NCBI GenBank assembly: GCA_022826665.1
Contig: JAJDUK010000045.1
Location: forward strand, 1-64,000
DNA: 64,000 nucleotides
Source: Alphaproteobacteria bacterium
GTDB taxonomy: Bacteria > Pseudomonadota > Alphaproteobacteria > UBA828
Reading direction: 5' to 3'
Of this stretch, positions 16,344 to 23,736 are shown in pieces (the first letter of the stretch is position 1; each line of letters begins with the position of its first letter). The notes under the pieces were generated by a model that saw only the letters and a program-made list of their open reading frames with translations, did not search any database and was not told where the DNA came from. The position numbers and the translations under genes are program-made.

Positions 16344-17399
16344 ATGGCAAGAAAAACCCGGAGCGGCGCGGCGGTCGGCATCATCGCCAACCCCGCCGCC
16401 GGCCGCGACATCAGGCGCCTGGTCGCCCAGGCATCGGTGTTCCCGATCGCCGAGAAGCGCAACATGATCACGCGCATCTTCTCGGCCCTTGGCGCGGTCG
16501 GCGTGAGCACCTGCTACATGATTCCGGACGAGAGCGGCATCGCCGACCGGGTGAAGCGCGCGATCGGCCTGGGTCCGCCGGACGGCCAAGTGTGGCCCGA
16601 GGTGGAGTTCCTGGACATGCCGATCGAGGGCTCGCCTGTCGACACGCTTGAAGCCACCGCCCGCATGGTCGCGCGAGGTGTCGGCGGAATCATGGTGCTC
16701 GGCGGCGACGGCACCAACCGGCTGGTCGCGCAGGCCTGCGACGGGGTGCCGCTGACCTCGCTCTCGACCGGGACCAACAACGTCTTTCCGATGATGCGCG
16801 AAGCGACCATCGCCGGCCTCGCGGCGGGGCTGGTCGCGACCGGTGCGCTGTCGCAGGACCAGGCAGCGCGGCGCAACAAGGTGCTTCGCGTCACGGTCAA
16901 CGGCGCACCGCGCGACATCGCGCTTGTCGACGTCTGCGTCAGCGACGAGACCTGGACCGGGGCGAAGGCACTCTGGCGAGCGGATTCGCTCGACCAGCTG
17001 TTCGTGACGTTTGCCGAGGCCGACGCCATCGGCCTCTCGTCGGTCGCGGGCCTCGTGCGCCCGGTCTCGCGCGATGAGCCGACCGGCGTCGCCGTCGATC
17101 TGGCCGCAGCGCCGGGCGCGGCACGGACGGTCTCGGCACCGCTGGCGCCGGGGCTGATGGCGGAGATCGGGGTCGAGCGGGTGGTCGATCTGGAGGCCGG
17201 CGTGCCGCATCCCATCCGGCTCGAGCGCGGCGTGGTGGCACTCGACGGCGAGCGCGAAATCGCCTTCGGCCCCAACGATCGGGTGGCGGTGGTGCTGCAG
17301 CCGGACGGCCCGCTCACCGTCGAGATTGCCCGGGCGATGGCGCTCGCGGCGAGGGAAGGGCTGCTGGAGCATCCCGCTGCTGCGCGCGTGCCCTCGTGA
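16344..17399 (+). CDS. NAD-kinase-fold protein (AcoX-like, COG3199)
   Basis: A 351-residue protein. It opens G-I-I-A-N-P-A-A-G-R-D-I-R-R and carries the nucleotide-binding L-G-G-D-G-T-N-R motif of the NAD kinase/diacylglycerol kinase superfamily, followed by S-T-G-T-N-N-V-F-P. This arrangement is typical of AcoX and the wider COG3199 group, often found beside acetoin or 2-oxoacid dehydrogenase genes. No such dehydrogenase is nearby, so its job here is open. The ATG at 16344 has a GGAGGG site seven bases upstream; the open frame before it is antisense to the Nudix gene. Confidence 0.82.
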   Translation: MARKTRSGAAVGIIANPAAGRDIRRLVAQASVFPIAEKRNMITRIFSALGAVGVSTCYMIPDESGIADRVKRAIGLGPPDGQVWPEVEFLDMPIEGSPVDTLEATARMVARGVGGIMVLGGDGTNRLVAQACDGVPLTSLSTGTNNVFPMMREATIAGLAAGLVATGALSQDQAARRNKVLRVTVNGAPRDIALVDVCVSDETWTGAKALWRADSLDQLFVTFAEADAIGLSSVAGLVRPVSRDEPTGVAVDLAAAPGAARTVSAPLAPGLMAEIGVERVVDLEAGVPHPIRLERGVVALDGEREIAFGPNDRVAVVLQPDGPLTVEIARAMALAAREGLLEHPAAARVPS

Positions 17400-17500
17400 C
17401 GGCGCTTTCGCCGACCAGGACGCGTCGTCACGGACAGGAAGGGCTTGCCCAGCGGCCGGCTTTGGCTAACATGCCCGGCGACAACTGACGGGGAACGGCC

Positions 17501-17779
17501 GTGGCTATCTTGGACGAGCATCGTAAGCGTCGACTGCGCCAGCTCTGGTACTCGGGCGAAACGCCTGCGCTGCTGGCCGCGCTGATCTTCTGTGTCGTCA
17601 CCGCCTACCTGATGGTGAGTGCGGAGCTTCTTCCTGCGGAGGATGGCTACGGCATCGCCGGGGTGCTCTTCATCTACGTCACCGTGTTCGTGCTGGCGGG
17701 CGGCATCATCAAGATGCTGCTGAGGCCGGCGTTGCGGTGGTGGGCGAAGTCCCGCGCCGGAGGCGACGGCGGGGCTTAA
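17501..17779 (+). CDS. Small two-helix membrane protein, unknown function
   Basis: A 92-residue protein, GTG start at 17501. A basic N-terminus (H-R-K-R-R-L-R) is followed by two hydrophobic helices at about residues 24-44 and 52-74 and a basic C-terminus, giving both ends a cytoplasmic preference by the positive-inside rule. I do not recognise a family. It sits alone between the AcoX-like gene and two EamA transporters, all on the same strand, and could be co-transcribed with the latter. Confidence 0.65.
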   Translation: MAILDEHRKRRLRQLWYSGETPALLAALIFCVVTAYLMVSAELLPAEDGYGIAGVLFIYVTVFVLAGGIIKMLLRPALRWWAKSRAGGDGGA

Positions 17780-17818
17780 GGCCCTTGGCGGCGCAGCCGG
17801 CCGCCCCATCCGCATCCC

Positions 17819-18814
17819 TTGTCCCTTCGGGACTCCGAGCCTTCTGACGATCCGAGCGCCATACGCGTCGGCCGTGCTCGCCGCTGGGCCGCGCGGCCGG
17901 CGGGTTTCTGGATCGCGGTCGCGCTGCTCTTCCTGACCGGCGTCCTCTACGGCCTGAGCTACTCGCTCACCGGGGTTTCGGTCGCCAACGGCGTCCCCTT
18001 CACCAGCTTCGTGCTGTTGATGGGCATGGGTGGGGCCGCGGTCAGCCTGCTTCTGGCGCTCATCTACGGGCAGCCGCCGCCGCTCTCCCGCGCCCACATA
18101 AGCTCCTACGCAGTCGCCGGCATCTCCGGCTACGGCGTGCCGTTCCTGACCGTGGGCTTCGTCAGCGGTGAAGGCGTGCCGGCCGGCATCATCAGCATGC
18201 TCGTGGTGCTGTCCCCCATCCTCACCTACGTGGGCGCGGTCGCCTTCAGGCTGGAAAGGATCTGGTGGCCACGGGTCCTCGGCTTCGCCGTCGGCATCGT
18301 CGGCGTGGCGCTCTTGGTGGTGCCGGAAACCAGCTTGCCCTCGCGCGATCTGGTGCCGTGGATCCTGCTCGCCCTGCTGCTGCCCGTGGGCTACACGACC
18401 ACCAGCCTGGCCACGGCGATCATGCGCCCACCGGCGACCGACTCCCTCCACTTCGCGTTCGGCTTCTTTTTCTTCGGCTCGCTCCCGATCCTCGCGGCAG
18501 TGGCCGCGACCGACGGCTGGTGGTGGTTCGAGGGTCCGATGGACGCGGGCGACTGGGCGCTGATCACCGCCATCTTCGTCCAGGCTCTTGGCATCTACCT
18601 GTTCGTCGAGCTGATCCGCTTCCTAGGACCGGTCTTTTTCTCGACGGTGAACTTCATCGTCGCCCTTTCCGGCATCGGCTGGGGCATCCTGTTCTTCGGC
18701 GAGAGCCACAGCCACTGGGTCTGGCTCGCCCTGCTCTGCCTCATGCTGGGGGTCTTCTTCGTCATCCTGCGCCGCCGCGAGCGCCCGGAGCCGGGCGAGG
18801 CCGAACCAGGCTAG
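17819..18814 (+). CDS. EamA/DMT-family transporter
   Basis: A 331-residue inner-membrane protein with ten predicted helices arranged as two repeats, the drug/metabolite transporter pattern. The most conserved point is the second-repeat end: F-L-G-P-V-F-F-S-T-V-N-F-I-V-A-L-S, then G-I-L-F-F-G-E. Family members export amino acids, metabolites or drugs; the substrate is unknown. The start is a TTG at 17819, and no better start lies near the first helix. A second EamA gene follows in tandem. Confidence 0.85.
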   Translation: MSLRDSEPSDDPSAIRVGRARRWAARPAGFWIAVALLFLTGVLYGLSYSLTGVSVANGVPFTSFVLLMGMGGAAVSLLLALIYGQPPPLSRAHISSYAVAGISGYGVPFLTVGFVSGEGVPAGIISMLVVLSPILTYVGAVAFRLERIWWPRVLGFAVGIVGVALLVVPETSLPSRDLVPWILLALLLPVGYTTTSLATAIMRPPATDSLHFAFGFFFFGSLPILAAVAATDGWWWFEGPMDAGDWALITAIFVQALGIYLFVELIRFLGPVFFSTVNFIVALSGIGWGILFFGESHSHWVWLALLCLMLGVFFVILRRRERPEPGEAEPG

Positions 18815-18877
18815 TCGCGCCGCACGGGCCCCTGCCCGCCCCTGGGCCCACCGGCGTTGCGTTCGCCCCTGATTGCC

Positions 18878-19753
18878 ATGTCGATCCCCCACATCGCGCT
18901 CGCTCTCGCCGTGACCGGCCTCTGGGGCTTCTCTTTCGTGGTCATGCGGGAGCTGCTCGATGCCCTGCCCCCGCTCATGGTGGCCGGGCTCCGCGTCGTC
19001 GTTGCCGCGCTGCCCGTCCTGGTTCTCTTTCGCCCGCCGGCGATCCGCTGGTACTGGACCTTAGGGATCGGCCTGACTCAGGGCACGATCCAGATGTCGC
19101 TGCTGTTCTTCGCCATGGAATTCGGCATGCCGGCAGGGCTCAGCTCGCTGCTGCTCCAGTCCCAGGTCTTCTTCACCACGATCTTCGCCTTCGCGATCCT
19201 GGGTGAGAGGCCGGGGCGCGCCCAGTATGCGGGCATCGCCGTCTCCGGCGCGGGCATCACGATCATCGGCCTCACCCTGCCGGGCGGCCCGACTCTCGCG
19301 GGCCTCGGCTTCGTGCTCGTGTCCGCCGTGTGCTGGGCCTCCTCCAACATGATCGTCAAGCTCGCCGGCACCGACGACCTGCTGCGCCTGATCGCCTGGG
19401 CACACCTGATCGGCATCGCGCCCCTGCTCGGGCTCTCTTATGTCTTCGAAGGGGGATCGGCGGCCTTCATCGCGCTCGTCGACATGACTTGGGTGACTAT
19501 TGGGGAGCTGTTCTTCCTCGGGCTGATCGCCACCTGCTTCGGCTTCATGCTGTGGAGCTACCTGCTGCGCCGCTATCCGGCCTACCTGGTGACGCCCTTC
19601 TCGCTGGTCATCCCCATCTCGGGCCTGATCAGCACCGCGCTGCTGCTGGACGAAAGCCTGGGGCCGCAGCGGCTCGCGGGCGTCGGGCTGGTGCTCATCG
19701 GCCTCGTTCTGGCGACGCTCCGCTTCCGTGCCCGCCGCGCCGTGGAGTCTTAA
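18878..19753 (+). CDS. EamA/DMT-family transporter
   Basis: A 291-residue ten-helix transporter. The opening L-A-V-T-G-L-W-G-F-S-F-V and the end-of-repeat motifs (L-S-S-L-L-L-Q-S-Q-V-F-F-T-T, then L-V-I-P-I-S-G-L-I-S-T-A-L-L-L-D-E) are typical and resemble YdcZ/EamA-type metabolite exporters. ATG at 18878 places the first helix at the very N-terminus; an in-frame start 21 bases upstream is possible. It is only distantly related to the EamA protein encoded just before it, so the pair is not a recent duplication. Confidence 0.88.
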   Translation: MSIPHIALALAVTGLWGFSFVVMRELLDALPPLMVAGLRVVVAALPVLVLFRPPAIRWYWTLGIGLTQGTIQMSLLFFAMEFGMPAGLSSLLLQSQVFFTTIFAFAILGERPGRAQYAGIAVSGAGITIIGLTLPGGPTLAGLGFVLVSAVCWASSNMIVKLAGTDDLLRLIAWAHLIGIAPLLGLSYVFEGGSAAFIALVDMTWVTIGELFFLGLIATCFGFMLWSYLLRRYPAYLVTPFSLVIPISGLISTALLLDESLGPQRLAGVGLVLIGLVLATLRFRARRAVES

Positions 19754-19797
19754 TCCCGAGGCTGGCAACGGGCGCGCCGCGCGGGTACCCTCCCGAG

Positions 19798-20649
19798 ATG
19801 AAGAAATTCCGCACGCTATTCGCCCGCACCCTCGTCGCAACCGGCGTCGCACTTGGCCTCGCCCTGGCCGCCGCTATGCCGGCGCAGGCCGAGGTCGTCT
19901 GCGATCCCGACAAGATCGAGGATGGCCGCTGCGATCCCGCCGCACCCGCCAAGACCACGGACGGCGGAGACGCCGCATCGGCCGGCGATCTGCCAGTCGA
20001 GGCGATCCGGCAGATCATCCGCGACTATCTCCTCGAGCAGCCGGAGCTGCTGATCGAGGTTCAGCAGGCGCTGCAGGCCAAGCGCGATGCAGAGGCCGCC
20101 CTGCAAGCGCAGCAGGCCATCCAGATTTATAGCGACGAGATCTTCTCGGACCCCGAGGCGCCGGTCGCCGGCAATCCCGAAGGCGCCATCGTGCTGGTCG
20201 AGTTCTTCGACTATCGCTGCGGCTACTGCCGGCGCGTCAAGCCCACGCTGGAGACCCTGCTCGCGGAAAACGACGACCTGCGCGTCGTCTTCAAGGAGTT
20301 CCCGATCCTGGGGCCGGAATCGACGCTGGCGGCCCGCGCGGCGCTCGCATCCCGAGCGCAGGGCCTCTACGAGCCGTTTCACTGGGCGTTGATGAGCACT
20401 GACGGCCCCTTCGATCTCGACCACATCCTCGCGGTCGCGCGCTCCGTCGGCCTCGACGACGAGCGGCTCGCGCGCGACATGGAGGAGCCGGCCATCGATA
20501 CGCTGATCGATCGGAACGCCGTGCTCGCCAGCGCCCTCGCAATTCGGGGAACGCCGGCCTTCGTCATCGGCGATCGCATGATCCGCGGCGCGCTGCCGAT
20601 CGGGCAATTCCGCACCGCCATCGCCGACGCACGGCAGGCCCTGCAGTAA
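19798..20649 (+). CDS. DsbA-family thiol-disulfide oxidoreductase
   Basis: A 283-residue exported protein. A signal peptide (1-31, cut after A-Q-A) leads into an Asp/Cys-containing linker, then a helical segment (about 65-110) like the N-terminal dimerisation region of Com1/ScsC-type proteins, then the thioredoxin fold with active site C141-G-Y-C144 and the cis-proline loop G-T-P-A-F-V. It probably forms or isomerises disulfide bonds in periplasmic proteins. It lies 44 bases after the EamA gene. A bidirectional terminator follows it. Confidence 0.9.
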   Translation: MKKFRTLFARTLVATGVALGLALAAAMPAQAEVVCDPDKIEDGRCDPAAPAKTTDGGDAASAGDLPVEAIRQIIRDYLLEQPELLIEVQQALQAKRDAEAALQAQQAIQIYSDEIFSDPEAPVAGNPEGAIVLVEFFDYRCGYCRRVKPTLETLLAENDDLRVVFKEFPILGPESTLAARAALASRAQGLYEPFHWALMSTDGPFDLDHILAVARSVGLDDERLARDMEEPAIDTLIDRNAVLASALAIRGTPAFVIGDRMIRGALPIGQFRTAIADARQALQ

Positions 20650-20685
20650 GGCGCGAGCACCGCCGCCGACCAACTCAAGAGAAAG

Positions 20686-20707
20686 GGGCGGGCCCGAAGG
20701 CCCGCCC
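20686..20707. terminator. Bidirectional terminator hairpin
   Basis: A perfect 9-base-pair stem (20686-20694 with 20699-20707, arms GGGCGGGCC / GGCCCGCCC) with a four-base loop sits between two convergent genes. Read on the reverse strand it is followed by the pyrimidine run CTTTCTCTT, so it best terminates the ammonium-transporter operon, and it can also stop the DsbA-like transcript. Confidence 0.8.
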
Positions 20708-20733
20708 TGTAACGTAACGACGGTGGCGCGAGA

Positions 20734-20991
20734 TCAGCTCTTGGCGATCTGAACCTCGTCCGCCGTCGCGATGGTGCCGGTGGCATGGTGCATGGCGCGT
20801 TCCATGCCGACCTCGCGGTAGAGCTTCACCGCTTCGCGATACTCGCTCTCCTCCTGGTAGATCTGGAAGAAGTGCCAGCCTACCCAGAGGGCCACGAGGA
20901 TTCCGACCATCGCCGTCTCGGCGCCCACGCCAGGGTACATGGCGCCGATTTCGGCGGGATTGGTAAAGGAGTCCAAGCCGGTCGAAGCCAT
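20734..20991 (-). CDS. Small one-helix membrane protein linked to the ammonium transporter
   Basis: An 85-residue protein of no family I recognise. One hydrophobic helix (about 25-43) is followed by a charged, probably helical cytoplasmic tail (I-Y-Q-E-E-S-E-Y-R-E-A-V-K-L-Y). It starts nine bases after the amt stop codon with a perfect AGGAGG site, so the two genes are surely co-expressed, and a terminator follows immediately. Position and topology suggest an accessory or regulatory partner of the ammonium channel, but that is inference only. Confidence 0.75.
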   Translation of the reverse strand: MASTGLDSFTNPAEIGAMYPGVGAETAMVGILVALWVGWHFFQIYQEESEYREAVKLYREVGMERAMHHATGTIATADEVQIAKS

Positions 20992-21000
20992 CTTATCCTC

Positions 21001-22407
21001 CTATTCCTTGGCGTAGGTGCGTTCGATCTTCTCGAACGCCGTCTCCTGGTGTGCATGGTAGGGATACGCATCGCCGAGTTGATGCGTATCCAGACCCGCT
21101 AGCTCGACCTCGCGCGGCACCCGCAGCATGTTGAAGTACTGCAGGACCCGGGCCAGGACGTAGCAGGGCAGGAAGCCCAGCACCCAGAACATGATGATCG
21201 CCCCCAGAATCTGGCCGACCGGATTGATCTGCGGCAGGCCTTCCGGAGTCGTGAACAGGGCGATCGAGGCCTCACGTGCTCCATAGTCGCCGAACGTCGG
21301 CGCCGCGGCCGGGTAACCCCAGAGCACGAAGCCACACACGATGACGCCGAAGAACCCGGCGTAACCGTGCACGGCGACCGCGCCGACCGCATCGTCGATC
21401 TTGAACTTCCGCTCGACCCAATGGTGCACGTAGAACATGAACACCACGCCGGCCCCACCGATGAACAGCGCCTGCAACGGATGATAGAGATCGTTGCCGG
21501 CAGAGGCCGCGATGATGCCGCCGAGACCGCCTGAATAGGTCCAGAATGGATTGCCCTTGCTGACGAGGTAAGCCGCCATCAGGCCGCCCGAGAAGGACAT
21601 CAGGAAGTTGTAGACGATCGCAGACAGCGTCGTCGGCATCCCGTAGATGTTGGTCGCCGAGAAGAAGGTCCCTGCCTCGCCGCCGATGTCGATGATCGGC
21701 ACGTTGCAGGCCGCGTAGAAGCCCCAGAAACCGGTGAAGATCAGGAACAGCCCGACCGTGACCAGCCAGGGATTATGCGGCTTGATCTCGTTGACCTCTC
21801 CGTTCGGCCCGAACTTGCCGATGCGTGGCCCCAGCACAAAGAGGATCGCGAGGGCCGAGCCGCCGGCGATGGCGTGCACCACGCCGGATGCGTAGGCATC
21901 GTGATAGCCCAGAATCTGGACCATCCAGCCGCCCGGGTGCCAGCCCCAGGCTGCGTCGAGGATCCAGGTGAAGGAGCCGATCAGGACCGCGAAGATGAGG
22001 AACGCGCCGGTCTTGATACGCTCGATCACCGCGCCCGAGACAATCGAGGCGGTGGTCCACGAGAAGAGCAGGAACGCCGCCCAGAACACGCCAAGGATGC
22101 GGTCCTGCATGTGAGCGCCCATGAACTCGTCCCACGGCTCCGCGAACGACGCATCGGAGAATCCGCCGGATGCGAACGGAACATTGGGAAATGCGAAATA
22201 GACGTACCACCCGAAGAAGAAGAACGTGACGGTGACCAGAGGGATCAACATCGTGTTCTTCATCAAGGTGTGCAGAACATTCTTGCGCCGGGACGCCCCT
22301 ACCTCGTAGGTGCAGAACCCGGCGTGAATGAGGAACATCATGACCACCGTGATCCAGTAGTAGGATTCGGTGAAAATTGTTGTCAGGGCATCGACAGGAT
22401 CACCCAT
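21001..22407 (-). CDS. amt: Ammonium transporter
   Basis: A 468-residue Amt/MEP/Rh channel with about eleven to twelve membrane helices, conducting ammonium across the inner membrane. The twin-histidine pore pair is recognisable: the first in G-V-V-H-A-I-A-G-G, the second in D-D-A-V-G-A-V-A-V-H-G-Y-A-G. The C-terminal tail (L-D-T-H-Q-L-G-D-A-Y) matches the cytoplasmic region that contacts GlnK/PII in relatives. No PII gene is adjacent; a small membrane protein gene takes that place. ATG at 22407 follows a GGGGGG site; an in-frame ATG 12 bases upstream is an alternative. A Glu- and Phe-rich insertion near residues 60-85 is larger than in E. coli AmtB. Confidence 0.93.
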   Translation of the reverse strand: MGDPVDALTTIFTESYYWITVVMMFLIHAGFCTYEVGASRRKNVLHTLMKNTMLIPLVTVTFFFFGWYVYFAFPNVPFASGGFSDASFAEPWDEFMGAHMQDRILGVFWAAFLLFSWTTASIVSGAVIERIKTGAFLIFAVLIGSFTWILDAAWGWHPGGWMVQILGYHDAYASGVVHAIAGGSALAILFVLGPRIGKFGPNGEVNEIKPHNPWLVTVGLFLIFTGFWGFYAACNVPIIDIGGEAGTFFSATNIYGMPTTLSAIVYNFLMSFSGGLMAAYLVSKGNPFWTYSGGLGGIIAASAGNDLYHPLQALFIGGAGVVFMFYVHHWVERKFKIDDAVGAVAVHGYAGFFGVIVCGFVLWGYPAAAPTFGDYGAREASIALFTTPEGLPQINPVGQILGAIIMFWVLGFLPCYVLARVLQYFNMLRVPREVELAGLDTHQLGDAYPYHAHQETAFEKIERTYAKE

Positions 22408-22778
22408 AGCGCCCCCCATACCTTGTGATGCCGCACACCGCTGCGTTGCCACTCACGGCGTTGCGGCCCGAGTCGCAACCATGAATCTTGAGCAGCCCGC
22501 GGGGGCATGTCCAGCACGGCCTGCCACGGCGTTGGGTGGACTCCCGAAAATTAACGCAATTACAATGCGTTATAAAGAGAGTGATGGGTCGTGTTGACAA
22601 AGCCCTTGCGACGGGGAGTTGACGCGGGTTTGAAACTCTCGAGTCGCTGGACCGTCACGAGTTCGGGGTCAGAGACGGCTCGGGGCCGTCCAACCGAGCG
22701 TTTTAGACCCTCCGCCGCAGAGGGCGATCCGCGGGCTAGGCCTCAGCCGTCATGACGAAGTCGTGGGCGAGACGCAGG
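22408..22778. other. Intergenic region upstream of amt, with an inverted repeat and a duplicated gene end
   Basis: About 370 bases without a gene. It should hold the amt promoter, reading leftward. I found no convincing sigma-54 (GG-N10-GC) promoter despite looking for one. The notable elements are an inverted repeat at 22553-22571 and, at the right edge, one copy of a 43-base tandem duplication of the neighbouring dioxygenase gene's 3' end. Confidence 0.6.
22553..22571. promoter_or_regulatory. Candidate operator: AACGCA-N7-TGCGTT inverted repeat
   Basis: Perfect six-base arms (22553-22558 and 22566-22571) separated by seven bases in a locally AT-rich patch, about 145 bases upstream of the amt start codon. 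Size and spacing suit a dimeric helix-turn-helix regulator. A TATAAC on the reverse strand overlaps its right arm (22569-22574). The regulator is unknown. Confidence 0.35.
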
Positions 22779-22822
22779 CTAGCGTTGGGCCGTCATGACG
22801 AAGTCGTGGTCGAGACGCAGGC
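22746..22822. repeat. 43-base-period tandem duplication at the dioxygenase 3' end
   Basis: Copy one (22746-22779) and copy two (22789-22822) match at 33 of 34 positions with a period of 43 bases. Copy two encodes the last residues of the intradiol dioxygenase (L-R-L-D-H-D-F-V-M-T-A) up to its stop codon at 22779-22781; copy one lies beyond the stop and would encode almost the same peptide in another frame (L-R-L-A-H-D-F-V-M-T-A). Confidence 0.9.
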
Positions 22823-23636
22823 CCTCGTCGGTCTCATCGTAGTGCACGACCAGGGAGTCCTTGACGCCAAAGACGGCATCGCTCCCGAGATAGGGGTCGT
22901 CGTCGGTGAAGAGCTGCGTCACCAGCGTCTCGTAGCCCGCCGCCGACAGCATGAAATGGATGTGGGCCGGGCGCCAGTTGTGACGGCCGGCGGCATCCAG
23001 CATGGCGCCGACCGGACCATCGCCCGGGATCGTGTAGCTCACGGGCTTACGGGTGCGAAACCAGTAGCGCCCGTCGTCGCCGGTAGTCAGGCGGCCGCAG
23101 AGGTTGAACGAAGTCCCGGACGGATCCTGCGCCGCGTACGCGGCGTTTGACGCAGTCTGCCAGATGTCGAGAACCACTCCCGCGATGGGCGCACCGTCGA
23201 GGTCGGTCACCTTGCCCGAGACGAGCACGCGCTCACCGCCGGTCTCCCCATCCGCCAGGTCGGCGCCGTTCTCGTAGTCCGGCGCGCCCTCGCGATAGAA
23301 CGGGCCGAGCACGCTGCTCTCGGTGGCACCGCTCGGTTTGCGGTTGTTAATGGCGTCGATCAGCATGCTGGCGCCGAGCGTGTCCGAGAGCAGGATGAAC
23401 TCCTGGCGGTTCTCGTCGCACTTCTTGCCGGTCTCGGTCAGGAAGCGGATCGCCGCCAGCCATTCCTCCTCGGTTGGCTCGATGTCGCGGATGAAGCCGT
23501 GGAGGTGGCGGGTCAAGCTGACCATGATCTCCCGCAAGCGCCCATCGGCACCCTGTTCCAGACGCTCGATCGCCGCCTGCGTGATCTCGTCTTCGATGCT
23601 CAAGGGCTGGGTCTCAGCGCGTGCGGTCTTCGCCAT
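22779..23636 (-). CDS. Intradiol ring-cleavage dioxygenase (hydroxyquinol/catechol 1,2-dioxygenase type)
   Basis: A 285-residue non-haem Fe(III) dioxygenase that opens a catechol- or hydroxyquinol-type ring between the two hydroxyls. An N-terminal helical dimerisation domain (about 15-100) precedes the catalytic beta-sandwich. Likely iron ligands are the Tyr of N-A-A-Y-A-A-Q, the Tyr of V-S-Y-T-I-P-G-D-G-P-V-G, and the two His of W-R-P-A-H-I-H-F. Length and the G-P-F-Y-R-E-G-A-P motif favour the hydroxyquinol 1,2-dioxygenase branch. It lies 100 bases downstream of, and in line with, the ABC importer genes, suggesting the imported compound is aromatic or yields one. The 3' end has been tandemly duplicated. 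Confidence 0.87.
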   Translation of the reverse strand: MAKTARAETQPLSIEDEITQAAIERLEQGADGRLREIMVSLTRHLHGFIRDIEPTEEEWLAAIRFLTETGKKCDENRQEFILLSDTLGASMLIDAINNRKPSGATESSVLGPFYREGAPDYENGADLADGETGGERVLVSGKVTDLDGAPIAGVVLDIWQTASNAAYAAQDPSGTSFNLCGRLTTGDDGRYWFRTRKPVSYTIPGDGPVGAMLDAAGRHNWRPAHIHFMLSAAGYETLVTQLFTDDDPYLGSDAVFGVKDSLVVHYDETDEGLRLDHDFVMTAQR

Positions 23637-23736
23637 CGCGGGTCACTCCCTCGTCTGCGGCCCATGCCATGCGGGCCGTACGTGCCAGCGGCAGTCGCTC
23701 GCCGAGGGCGGGGGAGCCGACGCGCCGCCGGGCCGA

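Noticed and set aside
17787..17805. GGCGGC-N7-GCCGCC hairpin as a terminator between two membrane-protein genes
   Set aside because: Short, no T-run, and such six-base GC dyads are expected by chance at this composition.
16514..18451. A 645-codon reverse-strand frame across the AcoX-like and EamA genes
   Set aside because: It covers two well-supported forward genes and its translation is low-complexity His/Asp/Gln/Arg sequence.
17819..19753. Two adjacent EamA genes as a recent tandem duplication
   Set aside because: The proteins differ throughout, including around the conserved helices; only the family fold is shared.
22408..22560. A sigma-54 promoter for amt
   Set aside because: Several TGGC-like boxes were checked on the reverse strand, but none has GC at the required ten-base distance from GG.
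22594..22599. A perfect TTGACA on the forward strand
   Set aside because: No forward gene follows and no -10 box lies at the right distance.
23658..23678. CGGCCC-N9-GGGCCG dyad between ATPase A and the dioxygenase as an attenuator
   Set aside because: Short stem, no T-run on the reverse strand, no second competing stem.
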